A stretch of 64,000 nucleotides of DNA from Candidatus Aminicenantota bacterium (GCA_026393975.1 JAPKZD010000018.1:62001-126000), one strand, 5' to 3'; shown: positions 23,301 to 32,391, counted from the first letter of the stretch. Notes: generated by a model not told the origin, from the letters alone. Program-made: numbers and translations.

Positions 23301-23879
23301 TTGTGGCTGGTTTTGGGGCTGGGCAACCCCGGTGACGAGTACGCGGCCACGCGCCACAACGCCGGTTTCATGCTGGTCGAGCGGATGGCTCGCGCTTGGG
23401 GCGTCCCGCTCCGGGGCCGGTTGTTCCGGGCCAGGACCGGCGTCGTCCGCCGCGGCGAGGAGGACGTCCTGCTGGTCCTCCCCAAGACGTACATGAACCG
23501 GAGCGGCCTGGCGGCGCGGGCGGCCATGGCCGGCAAGGGCATCCCGCCCGAACGGCTTGTCGTGGTCTACGACGACCTCGACATCCCGCTCGGCGAGATC
23601 CGGGTCCGGAAGAAAGGCCGGCCCGGCACGCACAAGGGCATGATCTCGGTCGCGGGCGAAACCCGGACCGACGAGTTCCCGCGCATCCGGGTCGGCATTG
23701 GGCCGCTCCCCGGCGGCCGGGACGCGGCCGATTTCGTCCTCGAGCCCTTCAAGCGGGACGAGCGTCCGTTTCTCGAGAAGAGCCTCGAAGCGGCCGGCGA
23801 AGCCCTGGAGATGATTCTCGACGGGGCGATCGACCGGGCCATGACCCGTTTTAACCGTCACCGGGCCATGGCCCGGTGA
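23301..23879 (+). CDS. pth: Peptidyl-tRNA hydrolase
   Basis: A 192-residue Pth starting from TTG. It shows LGLGNPGDEYAATRHNAGF, with the catalytic histidine in RHNAGF, then LPKTYMNRSGLA and VVYDDLDIPLGEIR, which carry the active-site Asn and Asp. It releases peptides from stalled peptidyl-tRNA. The stop codon lies in the first arm of a perfect 16-bp hairpin. Confidence 0.95.
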   Translation: MWLVLGLGNPGDEYAATRHNAGFMLVERMARAWGVPLRGRLFRARTGVVRRGEEDVLLVLPKTYMNRSGLAARAAMAGKGIPPERLVVVYDDLDIPLGEIRVRKKGRPGTHKGMISVAGETRTDEFPRIRVGIGPLPGGRDAADFVLEPFKRDERPFLEKSLEAAGEALEMILDGAIDRAMTRFNRHRAMAR

Positions 23880-23915
23880 CGACGGGGAATCTAGGGACAT
23901 AGATTCCCCGTCGTC
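23878..23915. repeat. Perfect 16-bp inverted repeat after pth
   Basis: GACGACGGGGAATCTA and its exact complement TAGATTCCCCGTCGTC surround the six-base loop GGGACA. The first arm begins inside the pth stop codon. No T-run follows, so it is either a Rho-independent-like stop without a tail or a REP-type palindrome. Confidence 0.8.
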
Positions 23916-23928
23916 GCAAGGCCGAACT

Positions 23929-23956
23929 TTGAATTTTCCGGAGAATCGGCTAGAAT
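23929..23956 (+). promoter_or_regulatory. rpsF operon promoter
   Basis: TTGAAT, 16 bases, TAGAAT: a reasonable sigma70-type promoter located between the pth hairpin and rpsF. The transcript would carry a leader of about 55 bases with its own hairpin. Confidence 0.55.
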
Positions 23957-23973
23957 AGTCGGTGCACTCCTTG

Positions 23974-23993
23974 TTCCTCCCCGAGGGGAGGAG
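23974..23993 (+). promoter_or_regulatory. Leader hairpin of rpsF, candidate S6:S18-type regulatory site
   Basis: TCCTCCCC and GGGGAGGA face each other across a CCGAGG apex in the leader ahead of rpsF. rpsF-rpsR operons are known to be feedback-regulated by an S6:S18 complex that binds a leader hairpin with a CCG element. The match is by analogy only. Confidence 0.35.
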
Positions 23994-24018
23994 CTGTTAA
24001 ATCCATAAGGAGGTCTCA

Positions 24019-24468
24019 GTGAGACAATACGAAACGGGGTTCGTTCTCTCCCCCACGCTCTCGGAAGAAGAGACGGCGCAGTTTGTCCAGCAGATGGCCG
24101 AGATCGTCGCCCAAAAAAAGGGCCGCATGGTCAAGCAGGACATCTGGGGCAAGCGCAGGATGGCCTTCCCGATCAAGAGGTTCCAGGAAGGCATTTACGT
24201 TTTTTTCACCTATGAAGGCGCGGGCGACGTTTCCGCGGAGTTGGAGCGCCGGTTCAAGCAGACCGAAGCCGTCATCCGGTTCATGACCGTCCTCCGGGAC
24301 CCGCGGGACCTCACCCGGCGGAAGAAGAAGAGGCGCGCCGAGGATGCCGCCCGGGCCGCCGCCGAACAGACGGATGCCGCCCGGGCCGCCGTCGAACAGA
24401 CGGCCGCCGCCGAACCCGCCGTCGAACAGACAGCCGCCGCGCCCGCCGAAGTGAAAGAGGAGAAGTGA
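24019..24468 (+). CDS. rpsF: 30S ribosomal protein S6 with repeated C-terminal tail
   Basis: A 149-residue S6 starting from GTG after AGGAGG. Residues 1-100 are the S6 fold ([36 protein letters not shown]). From residue 109 there is a tail of three ten-residue repeats, DAARAAxEQT-like, encoded by three 30-base tandem copies, then [11 protein letters not shown]. Ordinary S6 proteins end near residue 100-135. First gene of the rpsF-rpsR-rplI-dnaB string. Confidence 0.95.
   Translation: MRQYETGFVLSPTLSEEETAQFVQQMAEIVAQKKGRMVKQDIWGKRRMAFPIKRFQEGIYVFFTYEGAGDVSAELERRFKQTEAVIRFMTVLRDPRDLTRRKKKRRAEDAARAAAEQTDAARAAVEQTAAAEPAVEQTAAAPAEVKEEK
24343..24432 (+). repeat. Three 30-base tandem repeats in rpsF
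   Basis: Units at 24343-24372, 24373-24402 and 24403-24432 encode [20 protein letters not shown] and [10 protein letters not shown]. The first two are nearly identical at the DNA level, suggesting recent duplication. Confidence 0.85.
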
Positions 24469-24469
24469 G

Positions 24470-24745
24470 ATGCCGAGAGACGAAAGACCCGAAAGGGGCG
24501 AACGGAGCGAGCGGGGCGGCTACCGGAAGTATTTCACTCCCAAGAGGAAATTCTGCCGGTTCTGCCAGCGGGACGTCCGGGGCATCGATTACAAGGCCGT
24601 CGAGATCCTGAAGAAGTACATCCCCGACCGGGGCAGGATCACTCCCCGTCGGATCACCGGGACGTGCTCGTTCCACCAGAGGAAGCTCGCCCTGGCCATC
24701 AAGCGGGCCCGGCTCATGGCCCTTCTCCCTTACGTCGAGGATTGA
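24470..24745 (+). CDS. rpsR: 30S ribosomal protein S18
   Basis: A 91-residue S18 with an arginine/glutamate-rich N-terminus. It contains [20 protein letters not shown] and [20 protein letters not shown]. The CxxC together with CSFH suggests a zinc-binding (C+) form. It lies one base after rpsF and one before rplI. Confidence 0.96.
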   Translation: MPRDERPERGERSERGGYRKYFTPKRKFCRFCQRDVRGIDYKAVEILKKYIPDRGRITPRRITGTCSFHQRKLALAIKRARLMALLPYVED

Positions 24746-24746
24746 T

Positions 24747-25256
24747 ATGAAAGTCATTCTGAAACAGGACGTGGAAAAGCTGGGCCGGCGGGGCGACGTT
24801 ATCAACGTCGCCCCGGGGTTCGGGCGGAACTATCTCATTCCCCGGAAGATGGCCCTCGCCGTCACTCCGACGAACATCAAGATGGTTGAGATCGAGCGCC
24901 AGGCCCTGAAGAAAAAAGTCGAGGTCGAGCGGAAGTCCTTCCAGTCGCTCACGCAGAAGCTCAACCAGGTCTCCCTGACGTTCACCCGCCGGGCCGGCGA
25001 GAAGGACATCATCTTCGGCTCCGTGTCGTCCGGTGACGTCAAGGAAGCCCTTGACGGGCTGGGGTACGACATCGACAAGAAGAAGATCCTGCTCGACGAG
25101 CCGATCAAGCGACTCGGCAATTTTTCGGTCCCCATCAAGATCAGCCACGATGACCGGGCGGAGATTAAGGTCGTCGTGGCCCGCGAAGAGGCCGAGGGAA
25201 CGGACGTCAGCGCAACCGACGGAAAGACCGAAGACCAGACGACCGGAAAGACCTGA
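24747..25256 (+). CDS. rplI: 50S ribosomal protein L9
   Basis: A 169-residue L9. The N-terminal domain has MKVILKQDVEKLGRRGDVIN and the signature GFGRNYLIPRKMALAVT. A central helix links to the C-terminal domain (EKDIIFGSVSSGDVKEALD). An acidic/Thr-rich tail follows residue 150. Standard position between rpsR and dnaB. Confidence 0.97.
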   Translation: MKVILKQDVEKLGRRGDVINVAPGFGRNYLIPRKMALAVTPTNIKMVEIERQALKKKVEVERKSFQSLTQKLNQVSLTFTRRAGEKDIIFGSVSSGDVKEALDGLGYDIDKKKILLDEPIKRLGNFSVPIKISHDDRAEIKVVVAREEAEGTDVSATDGKTEDQTTGKT

Positions 25257-25294
25257 ACGTCCCCCGGATCGGCCCTGGCCGGAGCGAGGTGGCC

Positions 25295-26650
25295 ATGGAA
25301 CTCGACACGATGTTCCTGAAAAAGACGCCGCCGCAAAGCCTCGAGGCCGAACGGACGGTCCTCGGCGGCATCCTCGTCCAGAACGAGAGCTTGAACGTCG
25401 TCCTGTCCACGATCTCCCCCGACGACCTCTATAAGGACGCCCACCGGAAGATCCTGGAGAGGATCATTGCGCTCGTTGACAAGGGGCTCCCCGTGGACCT
25501 CCTCAGCCTGTCCGAGGATGCCCAGCGGGCGGGCATCCTGGAAGAGATCGGCGGCGCCTCCTATCTCTCGTCCCTTCTCGACGGGGTCCCCCGCAACATT
25601 AATATCGAGTACTACGCCAAGATCATCAAGGAGAAGGCGCTCCTCCGCCGGCTGATCCTCTCTTCCACCCGGATCATCCAGGAGAGCTACGAACAGAAGG
25701 AGGACGCCGACGAACTGCTCAACGCCGCCCAGGCGGCCATCATCGAAGTCGCCGAGCAGCGCATCAAACCCGGCTTCCAGCCCATGAACGTCCTGACCGG
25801 GCCGACCCTGGAGATGATCCGCGTGCTGGCCGAGCGCAAGGAGGCCGTCACCGGGGTCCCCTCCGGGTTCCGCTACCTCGACGGCCTGACCGCGGGCTTC
25901 CACCCCTCGGAGCTCATTATCCTGGCGGCCCGGCCGTCCATGGGCAAGACCGCCCTGGCCCTGAACATCTCCCACCACGTCGGGCTCAAGACGGACAAGG
26001 CCGTCGGCTTCTTTTCCATGGAGATGGCCCAAGAGCAGATCGTCGTCCGGCTCCTCTGCGCCGAGTCCCAGATCGACATCAAGAAGGCCCGGACCGGGTT
26101 CATCAGCGACCGCGAGTTCGAGAAGCTCAAGCTCGCCGGGGAGGCGCTCTCCCGGGCCCGGATCTTCATCGACGAATCGCCGGCCCTGACGGTCATGGAG
26201 ATGAAGGCCAAGTGCCGGCGGCTGAAGATGGAGCAACGCCTCGACATCGTCTTCGTCGATTACATCCAGCTCATGCGGACGGGCGGGCGGTTCGAGAACC
26301 GCAACCAGGAGATGTCCTTCGTCTCCCGGTCCCTCAAGGAGCTGGCCAAGGAGCTGCGTATCCCGGTCGTCGGGATCTCCCAGCTTAGCCGGGCCCCCGA
26401 GAAGGGGCGGCGCGAGCCCAAGCCCATGCTCTCGGACCTCCGCGAGTCGGGGGCCCTCGAGCAGGACGCCGACGTCGTCATCTTCATCTACCGGCCCGAG
26501 TTCTACCACCCCGACGACGAATCGCTCAAGGGCGTCGCCGAGGTCCACATCGCCAAGCAGAGGAACGGGCCGATCGGCAACCTCCAGCTCGCCTTCATCC
26601 GCGAGTACGCCCGTTTCGCCGACATGGAGCAGTTCGCCCCGGAGTACTGA
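25295..26650 (+). CDS. dnaB: Replicative DNA helicase DnaB
   Basis: A 451-residue hexameric helicase. The N-terminal domain begins PPQSLEAERTVLGGILVQNE. The RecA-like domain has Walker A LAARPSMGKTALALNI near residue 215 and Walker B DIVFVDYIQLM near residue 320, then VVGISQLSRAPEKG. I prefer ATG 25295 with GAGG five bases upstream; GTG 25289 is the alternative. No intein is seen. It unwinds DNA at the fork. Confidence 0.96.
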   Translation: MELDTMFLKKTPPQSLEAERTVLGGILVQNESLNVVLSTISPDDLYKDAHRKILERIIALVDKGLPVDLLSLSEDAQRAGILEEIGGASYLSSLLDGVPRNINIEYYAKIIKEKALLRRLILSSTRIIQESYEQKEDADELLNAAQAAIIEVAEQRIKPGFQPMNVLTGPTLEMIRVLAERKEAVTGVPSGFRYLDGLTAGFHPSELIILAARPSMGKTALALNISHHVGLKTDKAVGFFSMEMAQEQIVVRLLCAESQIDIKKARTGFISDREFEKLKLAGEALSRARIFIDESPALTVMEMKAKCRRLKMEQRLDIVFVDYIQLMRTGGRFENRNQEMSFVSRSLKELAKELRIPVVGISQLSRAPEKGRREPKPMLSDLRESGALEQDADVVIFIYRPEFYHPDDESLKGVAEVHIAKQRNGPIGNLQLAFIREYARFADMEQFAPEY

Positions 26651-26664
26651 ACGATGGGGCGGCG

Positions 26665-28023
26665 ATGAAGGACAAGACGGTTTTCATCTGTCAGAGTTGC
26701 GGCGCCCACTCGCCGAAATGGATGGGCCGGTGCCACGCCTGCGGCGAGTGGAACACGCTCGTCGAGGAGGTCGAGGACGAGGCCCCGTCCGGCGGCATCA
26801 GCTACGCGCCGACCGAACCGGTCCTCTATAAGGACATCCAGGACATCCCCCGCCAGAGGCTCACCGTCGGCATCGAAGACTTCAACAAGGTCCTCGGCGG
26901 CGGCCTGGTCTCCGGCTCTCTTGTCCTCGTCGGCGGCGAGCCCGGCATCGGCAAGTCGACGCTCCTCCTCCAGGTGGCCCGGGACATGGCCGCCGGGGAG
27001 GCCACGGTCCTCTACGTTTCGGGAGAGGAATCCCTGGAGCAGATCAAGCTCAGGGGGGACCGGCTGGGCGTCCGGGACGGCCGTCTCTTCCTTTTGGCGG
27101 AGACCAACCTCGAGCGCATCCTGGCCCAGGCCGAGCGCCTCGCGCCCAATATCCTCATCGTGGACTCCATCCAGACCGTTTTCTCGGCCAAGATGACCTC
27201 GGGGCCGGGGACGATCAGCCAGGTCCGGGAGGCGGCCAACCAGATCTTCCGCTATGCCAAGAACAGGCAGGTCCCGACCTTCCTGGTCGGCCACATCACC
27301 AAGGACGGGACGCTGGCCGGGCCGAAGTCCCTCGAGCACATCGTCGATGTCGTCCTCCTTTTCGAGGGCGAGCGGGACCACAGCCACCGCGTCCTCCGAG
27401 CCATGAAGAACAGGTTCGGGCCCGTGTCGGAGCTGGCGGTTTTCGAGATGACGGCCGCGGGGCTCCAGCCCATCCTCAACCCGTCGGCCTTCTTTCTCCG
27501 CGAACGGCCGCGCGAGGAGGTTGGCAGCGCCGTCGTCTGTACGGTCAAGGGGACCCGTCCCCTCCTCGCCGAGATCCAGGCCCTCGTCTCCTCGACGCTC
27601 TTCACGGGGAATCCCAGGCGCATGACCATCGGCCTCGACCATTACCGGACGGCCATGCTCCTCGCCCTGGTCGAGAAGAAGGCCGGATACAGCTTCGCCG
27701 GGGAGGACATCTACCTCAACGTGGCCGGGGGGATATCGATCGACGAGCCCGCCGTCGACCTGGGCGTCGTCATGGCCGTTGTCTCCTCCCTCAAGAACGT
27801 GCCCCTGCCTCAGGACATGGCCTTCTTCGGGGAGGTCGGCCTCAGCGGCGAGATCCGCTCCGTCAACCAGCCGCTGGTCCGGATCAAGGAGGCCCATTCC
27901 CTGGGTTTCGGGACCGTCCTCCTCCCGGCCGGCAACCTGGCCGCGCTGGATAAAAATGACCTGCCGGCGATCCAGTGCGTGGGCGCGAAGACCGTCCGCC
28001 AGGCCCTCGACCACATTTTCTGA
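26665..28023 (+). CDS. radA: DNA repair protein RadA (Sms)
   Basis: A 452-residue RadA. It has an N-terminal zinc finger (FICQSCGAHSPKWMGRCHAC), a RecA-like ATPase with Walker A GGEPGIGKSTLLLQVAR near residue 93, the RadA motif KNRFG, and a C-terminal Lon-like domain ending with the S16-type fold. It promotes branch migration during recombination. Its position before the YacL-like gene and ispD is a known order in Firmicutes. Confidence 0.96.
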   Translation: MKDKTVFICQSCGAHSPKWMGRCHACGEWNTLVEEVEDEAPSGGISYAPTEPVLYKDIQDIPRQRLTVGIEDFNKVLGGGLVSGSLVLVGGEPGIGKSTLLLQVARDMAAGEATVLYVSGEESLEQIKLRGDRLGVRDGRLFLLAETNLERILAQAERLAPNILIVDSIQTVFSAKMTSGPGTISQVREAANQIFRYAKNRQVPTFLVGHITKDGTLAGPKSLEHIVDVVLLFEGERDHSHRVLRAMKNRFGPVSELAVFEMTAAGLQPILNPSAFFLRERPREEVGSAVVCTVKGTRPLLAEIQALVSSTLFTGNPRRMTIGLDHYRTAMLLALVEKKAGYSFAGEDIYLNVAGGISIDEPAVDLGVVMAVVSSLKNVPLPQDMAFFGEVGLSGEIRSVNQPLVRIKEAHSLGFGTVLLPAGNLAALDKNDLPAIQCVGAKTVRQALDHIF

Positions 28024-28051
28024 TCACATTTAATATAGAAGGAAAGAATCG

Positions 28052-29041
28052 ATGGGCCTTTTCATCTTCCGCTTCTTCATCATCGGCCTGATCACGGTCG
28101 GCGGCTACTTCTATCCGCCCTTCAAGCTCAACGGCGCCTACGGGGCCGCCGCGGCCTTCGTGCTGGGTGCCCTGATGATGTTCCTGGAGACCCGGATCCG
28201 GAAGGCCCAGTTCCGGGTCATCTGGAGCGCGGGCATGGGCCTGCTCGTCGGCATCCTCCTCGGCTGGATGCTCGGCGCGATCTACCAGTCCGTCGTCCAC
28301 ACGGTGGAGATGGCCACCTTCATCCGCATCTTCTTCCTGGCCATCATGCCCTACATCGGGCTCCTCGTCGGGACGCGGAAGCCGGAGTGGCTCGACCCGG
28401 CCCACCTCATCGGGCTGTTCAAGGAGAAACGGGTCGACCGCAGTTTCAAGATCCTCGACACGAGCGTCATCATCGACGGCCGCATCGCCGACCTCTGCGA
28501 CACCGGGTTCGTCGAGGGCGCGCTCGTCGTCCCCCAGTTCGTCCTCAAGGAGCTCCAGTTCGTAGCCGACTCCTCCGACGGGCTGAAGCGGCAACGGGGC
28601 CGGCGCGGCCTCGACGTCCTCGACCGCCTCCAGAAATCCTCCCAGGTGGAGGTGGTCATCTCCGACCTGGACTTCCCCGAGACCCCCGACGTCGACTCCA
28701 AGCTCATCGAATGCGCCAAGTTCATGGGCGGCAAGATCGTCACCAACGACTACAACCTGAACAAGGTCGCCCGCATCCAGGGCATCAAGGTCCTCAACAT
28801 CAACGAGGTCGTCAACTCGCTCCGGCCGGTGGCTCTGCCGGGCGAGACCATGAGCGTGTTCATCCTCAAGGAGGGCAAGGAAAAGGAGCAGGGCGTCGCC
28901 TACCTCGACGACGGCACCATGGTCGTGGTCGACAACTCGCGGCGGATGCTCGGCCAGACGGTTGACATCACCGTCACGTCCGTCCTCCAGACGACGGTCG
29001 GGAAGATGATCTTCGGCCGCTTCAACGGGGAGGCCAAGTGA
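28052..29041 (+). CDS. Membrane-anchored PIN/TRAM-domain protein (YacL-like)
   Basis: A 329-residue protein. The N-terminal third has four hydrophobic segments. A PIN nuclease domain starts with [19 protein letters not shown] near residue 133 and contains the acidic residues of a metal-dependent RNase (D in [11 protein letters not shown] in VLKELQ, D in PDVDSKLIE). A TRAM domain covers about residues 265-320 ([15 protein letters not shown]). It is a YacL homologue by architecture and by place between radA and ispD; disA is missing. RNA substrate unknown. Confidence 0.88.
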   Translation: MGLFIFRFFIIGLITVGGYFYPPFKLNGAYGAAAAFVLGALMMFLETRIRKAQFRVIWSAGMGLLVGILLGWMLGAIYQSVVHTVEMATFIRIFFLAIMPYIGLLVGTRKPEWLDPAHLIGLFKEKRVDRSFKILDTSVIIDGRIADLCDTGFVEGALVVPQFVLKELQFVADSSDGLKRQRGRRGLDVLDRLQKSSQVEVVISDLDFPETPDVDSKLIECAKFMGGKIVTNDYNLNKVARIQGIKVLNINEVVNSLRPVALPGETMSVFILKEGKEKEQGVAYLDDGTMVVVDNSRRMLGQTVDITVTSVLQTTVGKMIFGRFNGEAK

Positions 29042-29703
29042 GCCGGGCGTCGGCCATCGTCGTCGCGGCCGGGGCCGGCAAGCGCTTCGGCGAGATGAAG
29101 CAGTTCGCCTACCTGCGGGGCAAACCCGTCCTCGAATGGACGCTCGAAAAATTCCAAGGGCACGGGGAGGTCGACGCCGTCGTCCTTGTTCTCCCCGATG
29201 AACAGGACCTGAAGCACTACCGCATGCGCTACCCCAAGATCGTCGACATCGTGCGCGGCGGCGAGAGACGCCAGGACTCGGTCTGGCAGGGCTTCCGCCT
29301 TCTCGACGCCGCGACGGCGGAGGTCGTTCTGGTCCACGACGGGGCCAGGCCGCTCGTGAGCGCCGACCTCATCAGCCGGGTCATCGCCGCGGCCCGCGCC
29401 GCCGGGGCGGCCGTGCCCATCCTGCCGGTCGAAGAAACCGTTAAGGAGGTCCGGGACGGGCGCATCGTCGGGACGGTCGACAGGACCTTCCTCGCCCGGG
29501 CGCAGACCCCCCAAGGGTTCCTTTACGCCGTGCTGAAGAAAGCCCTGGACCAGGCCCGCCGGGACAGGTTCTACGGTACGGACGAGGTGATGCTCGCCGA
29601 GCGGGCGGGCATCCCGGTGAGCACGGTCGAGGGCGATCCGCGCAATATCAAGATCACCACCCCGGTCGACCTGAAAATCGCGGAGGGACTTCTCGATGCA
29701 TAA
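29038..29703 (+). CDS. ispD: 2-C-methyl-D-erythritol 4-phosphate cytidylyltransferase
   Basis: A 221-residue IspD starting from GTG in a four-base overlap. The nucleotide-binding opening [20 protein letters not shown] is typical, followed by [20 protein letters not shown] and the late [20 protein letters not shown]. It makes CDP-ME in the MEP pathway and is paired with ispF, with an eight-base overlap. Confidence 0.96.
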   Translation: MSRASAIVVAAGAGKRFGEMKQFAYLRGKPVLEWTLEKFQGHGEVDAVVLVLPDEQDLKHYRMRYPKIVDIVRGGERRQDSVWQGFRLLDAATAEVVLVHDGARPLVSADLISRVIAAARAAGAAVPILPVEETVKEVRDGRIVGTVDRTFLARAQTPQGFLYAVLKKALDQARRDRFYGTDEVMLAERAGIPVSTVEGDPRNIKITTPVDLKIAEGLLDA

Positions 29704-30175
29704 GATAGGTTTCGGCTACGACATCCATCGGCTGGAAGCCGGGCGCAAGCTCGTCCTCGGCGGCGTCGACATCCCCTTCCGGGCGGGCCTCGCCGGGCAC
29801 TCCGACGGCGACGCCCTCGCCCACGCCGTCATCGACGCTCTCCTCGGGGCCCTCGGAGAGGGCGACATCGGCAGCCGTTTCCCGGACACCGACCCCCTTT
29901 TCAAGGGGGCGCGGAGCGTGGGCCTCCTTGGGGACGTCGTCGGGCTCCTGCGGGAACGCGGCGCCGAGATCGTCAACGTGGATTCGGTCATCGTGGCCGA
30001 AGAGCCGAAAATGGGCCCGCATATCCCGGCGATGAAGGCGGTCCTTTGTCCCGTCCTCGGGATCTCCGCGACTAACCTGGGCATCAAGGCCAAGACCAAC
30101 GAAGGGCTGGGGCCGGTCGGCGAGAAGCGGGCCATCGCCTGCTATGCCGTCGCCCTCATTCGCCTCCCGGATTGA
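29696..30175 (+). CDS. ispF: 2-C-methyl-D-erythritol 2,4-cyclodiphosphate synthase
   Basis: A 159-residue IspF. The zinc ligands and active site are in GFGYDIHRLE and AGLAGHSDGDALAHAVIDAL, with GDIGSRFPDTDP following. It cyclises CDP-ME2P. With ispE and ispD this window holds three MEP pathway enzymes. Confidence 0.97.
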   Translation: MHKIGFGYDIHRLEAGRKLVLGGVDIPFRAGLAGHSDGDALAHAVIDALLGALGEGDIGSRFPDTDPLFKGARSVGLLGDVVGLLRERGAEIVNVDSVIVAEEPKMGPHIPAMKAVLCPVLGISATNLGIKAKTNEGLGPVGEKRAIACYAVALIRLPD

Positions 30176-30188
30176 TCAATCCCGGCTG

Positions 30189-30217
30189 TTGACTTGCCCG
30201 CATATTCCGAATATCCT
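30189..30217 (+). promoter_or_regulatory. Promoter of the M14 peptidase gene
   Basis: TTGACT, 17 bases, TATCCT, just after ispF and 29 bases before the peptidase ATG. A strong ribosome-binding site (AGGAGG) follows. Confidence 0.6.
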
Positions 30218-30245
30218 CCGGCCTAATCCGTCGTCAGGAGGTCTC

Positions 30246-32132
30246 ATGAGAAAGCACGTGTTCAAGCTTGGGCTGGTCGTCCTGCTCGCGGCCTTCGGAA
30301 TCATCGCCGCCGTCGCTCAGGAATCGAAGCCTTCGAAAATGTACACGGTCGGCGGTATCCGTCATGGGATCAGCTACTTCCCGAGGGTCGATTATCCCTT
30401 CACCCGACCTAAGGCCGCCGGCGAGATGGACTTTGCCCACTACCACACCTACGACGAGGTCAATGCCTTCCTCCGGAAATGGGCGTCCGAATACGCGAAC
30501 CTGGTCGACCTTTATTCCGTGGGCAAGAGCTTCGAGGGGCGCGACATCTGGCAGATCACGATCACCAATAAGTCCACCGGCAAGGACACCGACAAACCGG
30601 CCATGTTCATCGAGGGGAACCGGCATTCCGGAGAAGTGACGGCGGCCGAGTCGGCGCTCTGGTTCGCCTGGCACATCCTCGCCAACTACGGGAAGGACGC
30701 CGCGGTCACGAAGCTCGTCGACACGAAAGCCCTCTACGTCAGGGTCAAGAACAACCCTGACGGCTCGGAGCTCTACCTCAACACGGCCCAGTCGAATCGC
30801 AGCACGGTCCGCCCGTACGACGACGATAGGGACGGCCTCCTCGATGAAGACCCGCCCGAGGACCTCGACGGCGACGGCTTCATCCTCCAGATGCGGAAAA
30901 AGGTCGAGTCCGGCAAGGGCCCGATGATCCTCGACCCCGCCGACCCGTCGGGCCGGCTGATGAAACGGGCCACCGACGGCAAGGGCGACTACATCGTCAT
31001 GCCCGAGGGGATCGACAACGACGGGGACGGCCGGATGAACGAAGATGGGATTGGCGGGCTGGACCTCCACCGCAACTACCCGGAGAACTGGCGTCCGATG
31101 CCCGGCCTGGATCTGACCGGCCGCGGCTGGACACAGGGCGGGGCGGGCGAGTATCCGCTCTCCGAGACCGAGACGCGCGCCGTCTTTCTCTTCCTCTTGG
31201 AGCACCCCAACGTCAGCGTCGTCCAGACCATGGACACGACCGTGCCCATGCTGCTCCACGGTCCGTCGACGAGCCGCATGAGCGAGTCCATGTTCCCTGA
31301 GGACATGAAGATCTACCAGTACTTCGACGAGCAGGGGAAAAAGATCACCGGCTACCCGAACGCCGGCGATACGTACTGGGACTACGCCAATCAGGGCCGG
31401 GACGACCGCGACAGGCGGGCCAGGACCGCCGAGATGGGCTTCGAGATGCCGCCCGAGCCCCAAGGTTCGCCGCTCTTCGGCCATTCGCCGGACTTCGGCT
31501 ATCTCTATTACGGCGCCGTCTGGTACGGCGACGAGCTGTGGAACGGCGGCCGGGTCAAGGATTACGACGGCGACGGGCGCGTGACCGACCTCGAGAGCCT
31601 CCGCTATATCGACGAGGAGCTCGGCGGCCGATATTTCAAGCCTTGGACGAAATTCGTCCACCCGACTCTCGGCGAGGTCGAGATCGGGGGTTTCAACCCC
31701 AAGTTCTGGCGCCAGAACCCGCCCGTCGAGATCCTCGAGGAGTGGATCAAGAAAGAGGCCATGTTCAACCTCTTCCTGGCCAACTCCCTGCCGCAGGTGA
31801 AGATCCTGTCCGCCGAGATCAAGCCGGTCAAGAAAGAGGCCGACACGTTCGAGGTCGTCGCCATCTTCATCAACGAGGGTTTCCTGCCCACCGCCCTCAA
31901 GATGGCCGACCGGGTCAAGATCGTCCGGCCCGACACGGCGGAGGTCCGGCTGCCCGGGGGAGCCGAGTTCGTGGGCGTCCGGAGCCGCCAGGACATCGGC
32001 TTCATCAAGCAAAACGAGAAAAAAGAGGTCCGCTGGAAGATCAAGGTTAAGCCGGGCACGTCCGGCGAGGCCGAGGTCTCCATCCTCTCGACCCGAGGGG
32101 GCGTCGCCCGGACGAAAGTGAAGATCGGCTAG
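30246..32132 (+). CDS. Secreted M14-family zinc carboxypeptidase
   Basis: A 628-residue protein. The start MRKHVFKLGLVVLLAAFGII, after AGGAGG, gives a signal peptide; the track start is too far upstream. The carboxypeptidase A-type fold shows the zinc ligands in EGNRHSGEVTAAES (HxxE) and the third histidine in GGLDLHRNYPENW. Three aspartate-rich loops (DDDRDGLLDED, DLDGDGF, DNDGDGRMNEDG, and later DYDGDGRVTD) look like calcium-binding inserts. The last 100 residues form a beta domain. It probably degrades peptides in the periplasm or outside. Confidence 0.88.
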   Translation: MRKHVFKLGLVVLLAAFGIIAAVAQESKPSKMYTVGGIRHGISYFPRVDYPFTRPKAAGEMDFAHYHTYDEVNAFLRKWASEYANLVDLYSVGKSFEGRDIWQITITNKSTGKDTDKPAMFIEGNRHSGEVTAAESALWFAWHILANYGKDAAVTKLVDTKALYVRVKNNPDGSELYLNTAQSNRSTVRPYDDDRDGLLDEDPPEDLDGDGFILQMRKKVESGKGPMILDPADPSGRLMKRATDGKGDYIVMPEGIDNDGDGRMNEDGIGGLDLHRNYPENWRPMPGLDLTGRGWTQGGAGEYPLSETETRAVFLFLLEHPNVSVVQTMDTTVPMLLHGPSTSRMSESMFPEDMKIYQYFDEQGKKITGYPNAGDTYWDYANQGRDDRDRRARTAEMGFEMPPEPQGSPLFGHSPDFGYLYYGAVWYGDELWNGGRVKDYDGDGRVTDLESLRYIDEELGGRYFKPWTKFVHPTLGEVEIGGFNPKFWRQNPPVEILEEWIKKEAMFNLFLANSLPQVKILSAEIKPVKKEADTFEVVAIFINEGFLPTALKMADRVKIVRPDTAEVRLPGGAEFVGVRSRQDIGFIKQNEKKEVRWKIKVKPGTSGEAEVSILSTRGGVARTKVKIG

Positions 32133-32168
32133 TCCCGCCCGGGCCCGCGGCCCCGACCGGGGGGAGCC

Positions 32169-32196
32169 TTTACAGGCGCACAACATCCTGTATAAT
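32169..32196 (+). promoter_or_regulatory. Promoter of the ECF sigma operon
   Basis: TTTACA, 16 bases, TATAAT, in the gap after the peptidase gene. The sigma gene starts almost 200 bases further on, so the mRNA has a long leader. Confidence 0.6.
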
Positions 32197-32202
32197 ATAT
32201 AA

Positions 32203-32391
32203 TTACTGGAGAGGGATGGCCGAAAGGCGCCGGCCCTGATCCCGGGCCTCCGGCAAAGAGGTCAGCGGCCTTGTTTATCCCTGTTGAAACCGGATCCGAA
32301 GGGCCGGCGTTTCAGAAACTGACCTGGCTCCGGGAAGAATTTGCCCCTCCCCCCGTCTAACAGGGTGCGGAGGACAAGTGAGCATCTCTGA
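32203..32391 (+). other. Long, structured 5' leader of the ECF sigma operon
   Basis: About 190 bases between the promoter and the sigma ATG. It contains several short complementary arms, e.g. GAAACCGG with CCGGCGTTTC (32286-32313) and GGCCGAAAGGC near 32219. I do not recognise a named riboswitch. No ORF of note lies in it. Confidence 0.35.

Noticed and set aside
32203-32391. Cyclic-di-GMP or cobalamin riboswitch in the ECF leader
   Set aside because: The GEMM core and the B12 box are not present; only generic stems were found.
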